From CAYVTV01 sp964526475 (GTDB lineage: Bacteria > Bacteroidota > Bacteroidia > Bacteroidales > GCA-2748055): a DNA stretch of 26,002 nucleotides. The stretch covers positions 1 through 26,002 of the forward strand of contig CAZGKF010000045.1 in NCBI GenBank assembly GCA_964526475.1. The letters run 5' to 3'. This document shows, piece by piece, positions 24,074-26,002 of this stretch. Position numbers and translations under genes: made by a program. The notes under the pieces are model-generated. The model had not been told where the DNA came from. It did no database searches and saw only the letters and a program-made list of their open reading frames with translations. How positions within the stretch are numbered: position 1 is the stretch's first letter; every line of letters starts with the position of its first letter.

Positions 24074-24610
24074 ATGAAGCCTATGAATTTTACAGACATT
24101 TTAATAACCCGAAGGAGCATAAGAAAATACAAAAAGCAGACAGTTGAAAAAGCTAAGATAGAAGCTATTCTTCGGGCAGGGATGTATGCTCCTTCTGCAG
24201 TCAATAAACAACCCTGGCATTTTATTATTGTTGACAGCCGTGATATGATGAATAAAATAATGACTGTTCATCCGAATGCTGCAATGCTTAATACTGCTGA
24301 ACAGGCAATATTAATTTGCGGGGATGAAACATTGCAGCATGATACAGGTTACTGGATAGCCGATTGCGGAGCTGCCACAGAGAATATTTTACTGGCTGCG
24401 AGATCCCTTGACCTGGGTTCCTGCTGGATAGGCGTTTATCCAAGGGAATACCGCATGAAGGAAATTAAAAAGCTTTTTAATCTCCCTGAATATATACAGC
24501 CTTTTGCTCTGGTCTCCATCGGATACCCTGATGAAGAGAAGGAAACCCCTGAAAGGTTCAAGCCTGAAAGAATATATTATAATGACTGGAACAATCCCTA
24601 TTCTTTATGA
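24074..24610 (+). CDS. Nitroreductase family FMN-dependent protein
   Basis: This 178-residue protein has the nitroreductase fold. RRSIRKYK (13-20) binds the FMN phosphate and APSAVNKQPWHFIIV (about 39-53) is the usual substrate/FMN segment. The central helix GAATENILLAARSLDLGSCWIG and the loop FALVSIGYPDEE near the C-terminus complete the fold. It is a short family member; the natural substrate (quinones, nitro compounds, or a cofactor-linked reaction) cannot be read. A second ATG three codons in is an alternative start. It overlaps folC by four bases (ATGA), so the two are translationally coupled. It is divergent from phoH2. Confidence 0.9.
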   Translation: MKPMNFTDILITRRSIRKYKKQTVEKAKIEAILRAGMYAPSAVNKQPWHFIIVDSRDMMNKIMTVHPNAAMLNTAEQAILICGDETLQHDTGYWIADCGAATENILLAARSLDLGSCWIGVYPREYRMKEIKKLFNLPEYIQPFALVSIGYPDEEKETPERFKPERIYYNDWNNPYSL

Positions 24611-25905
24611 CATACAAGGAAACACTCGATTTTCTTTTTTCTTCCCTGCCGATGTTCCAGCGGTCCGGACAAGCTGCATATAAAGCAAACCTTAATAACA
24701 CTATTGCACTGGATAATTATTTACAGCAACCACATAAAACCTTTAAATCAATCCATATTGCCGGCACAAACGGAAAAGGCTCGGTATCTCATATGCTTGC
24801 AGCAATATTACAAAAAGCAGGATACAAAACCGGGCTGTATACTTCCCCTCACCTTAAAGATTTCAGGGAAAGAATAAAAATAAACGGAGAAATGGTTCCT
24901 GAGGATTTTATCGTTGAATTTGTATCAAAAAACAAAATGCTTATTGAAAAACTCGAACCTTCTTTTTTCGAAATGACAGTAGCCATGGCATTTGATTACT
25001 TCTCCGGTCAGAAAACAGATATAGCAATTATTGAAACAGGTATGGGCGGGAGGCTGGACTCAACAAATATTATTGATCCCCTGGTTTCAGTAATTACAAA
25101 TATCGGACTGGATCACACCCAATTTCTCGGTAATACGATTAAAGAAATAGCGACAGAGAAAGCAGGAATAATAAAACCCGGAGTGCCTGTAATAATTGGT
25201 GAATGGCAGGAAGAATCATACAATGTATTTGAGAAAACCGCAAGGGAGAATTCTTCAGAGATCGAATGGGCAGACAAAAATATGCAGATTTTCAGCAGCA
25301 GGATAATGGAAAGAAAATACCGTATAATAGATATTTTCTCAGGAGGTACACTTAGGTATAAAGATATTATTACCGATCTTACCGGAAATTACCAGGACAA
25401 AAACTTGCTTACGGTTCTTCAAACTGTTGAATCCCTGCTAAAGAATAAGCATGCTATTCCTGTGGAAGCAATTTATGAAGGACTGAGAGAAGTGAAGACT
25501 CTTACGGGTTTTGCCGGGCGCTGGGAAGAAACCGGGTACAACCCGCTTATTGTTTGCGACACTGCCCACAACCAGGAAGGTCTCCTGCTGGTAATGGAAC
25601 AGATACATGAAATCCCCCGGGAAACCCTCCATATTGTTTTTGGAGTCGTAAGTGATAAAGATACATCAAGAGTTCTTGAAGTTTTACCGGCTGAAGCAAA
25701 GTACTATTTTACTATGGCAAATATTCCACGGGCATTACATTCCGACACACTACGTGTTCTGGCCATGGAAAAGGGATTAAAGGGAGATGCATATTTATCG
25801 GTACATGAAGCCGTTCAGGCAGCCCGGAGAAATGCAGGAACAGAGGATGTGATATTTATTGGCGGAAGCACTTTTGTGGTTGGAGAGGCGCTCTATCAGA
25901 GCTAA
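24607..25905 (+). CDS. folC: Bifunctional folylpolyglutamate synthase/dihydrofolate synthase
   Basis: FolC adds glutamate to dihydropteroate and then extends the glutamate tail of folates in the cytosol. This 432-residue Mur-ligase-type protein has the ATP loop HIAGTNGKGSVSHML (50-64, P-loop GTNGKGS 53-59), the folate-binding segment LYTSPHLKDFRERIKING (77-94), and IETGMGGRLDSTN. NIGLDHTQFLG and the C-terminal CDTAHNQEG follow. Length is typical. Its ATG overlaps the nitroreductase stop (ATGA), so expression is probably coupled. No terminator is seen before the window edge. Confidence 0.95.
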   Translation: MTYKETLDFLFSSLPMFQRSGQAAYKANLNNTIALDNYLQQPHKTFKSIHIAGTNGKGSVSHMLAAILQKAGYKTGLYTSPHLKDFRERIKINGEMVPEDFIVEFVSKNKMLIEKLEPSFFEMTVAMAFDYFSGQKTDIAIIETGMGGRLDSTNIIDPLVSVITNIGLDHTQFLGNTIKEIATEKAGIIKPGVPVIIGEWQEESYNVFEKTARENSSEIEWADKNMQIFSSRIMERKYRIIDIFSGGTLRYKDIITDLTGNYQDKNLLTVLQTVESLLKNKHAIPVEAIYEGLREVKTLTGFAGRWEETGYNPLIVCDTAHNQEGLLLVMEQIHEIPRETLHIVFGVVSDKDTSRVLEVLPAEAKYYFTMANIPRALHSDTLRVLAMEKGLKGDAYLSVHEAVQAARRNAGTEDVIFIGGSTFVVGEALYQS

Positions 25906-25974
25906 GGGTTAATGTAGCATCGGAGTTAAGGGTAAATAATGAACAGGTTCTGTTTTATATCATAGAGTAATCAG

Positions 25975-26002
25975 TGAGTGGGCAGTGGGCAGGGGGCAGT
26001 GG
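25975..26002. repeat. G-rich GGCAGTG-type short repeat at the window edge
   Basis: The last 28 bases consist of near-tandem GTGGGCA/GGGGGCA units and run off the window end. Just upstream, TAAGGGTTAAT (25904-25914) and TTAAGGGTAAAT (25926-25937) form a second short imperfect repeat. From memory, such repeats often border small accessory genes in Bacteroidota. I cannot tell what follows. Confidence 0.5.

Noticed and set aside
1..26002. tRNA, rRNA or known riboswitch in the intergenic gaps
   Set aside because: No cloverleaf, conserved rRNA segment or recognisable riboswitch core was seen in any gap. Most gaps are under 300 bases and AT-rich.

Overview
The window looks like a piece of an AT-rich chromosome from a member of the Bacteroidota, probably a Bacteroidales/Marinilabiliales-like lineage. 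The main reasons are the type IX secretion (T9SS) and gliding genes porU, porV, a PorP/SprF paralogue and gldJ, which are restricted to this phylum, plus a DUF4954 protein, a TlpA-like exported thioredoxin and promoter-like TAnnTTTG boxes. I see no rRNA, tRNA, CRISPR array, prophage or intact transposase.

Layout. (1) 1-5270 is the accessory-looking end. It holds a repeat- and hairpin-rich stretch (1-255), a two-SIS-domain sugar isomerase gene, and an operon of a Gfo/Idh/MocA oxidoreductase and a DUF4954 beta-helix protein, all on the minus strand. A 270-bp MITE-like element with perfect 16-bp terminal inverted repeats (1299-1568) lies just upstream of the SIS gene. A second, truncated copy (4886-5074) lies just upstream of the oxidoreductase. 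A 15-bp inverted repeat (41-55 and 5102-5116) brackets the block. (2) 5167-5640 is a GxxExxY nuclease-like gene abutting an inverted array of CTCTGTG repeats. (3) 5665-15530 is a TlpA-like thioredoxin gene, then ispF, porV and porU on the minus strand, divergent from porP/sprF-like and gldJ on the plus strand. A strong terminator sits after gldJ, directly before murF. (4) 16952-18945 is an overlapping glycosyltransferase 2 and LpxL-type acyltransferase pair, probably acting on the envelope. (5) 19233-23965 is a tight minus-strand operon phoH2-sixA-ppk1-suhB. (6) 24074-25905 is a plus-strand pair, nitroreductase and folC, with ATGA overlap. The window ends in a G-rich repeat.

How the genes fit together. 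PorU, PorV, the PorP/SprF-like protein and GldJ are outer-membrane and periplasmic parts of T9SS and gliding. MurF, IspF (isoprenoid and undecaprenyl precursors), the LpxL-like acyltransferase and the GT2 enzyme serve envelope synthesis. The ppk1 operon combines polyphosphate synthesis with a phosphohistidine phosphatase, a PIN-PhoH ATPase and an inositol-phosphatase-like enzyme. The oxidoreductase/DUF4954/SIS set looks like an uncharacterised sugar-handling cassette.

Most of the window is ordinary chromosomal gene content. I did not find a clear new defence or mobile system. The most unusual signals are the MITE-like elements placed upstream of two sugar-gene starts, the GxxExxY/CTCTGTG unit, and the DUF4954 cassette. 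All assignments come from reading the sequence and recalling families; no database search was run.
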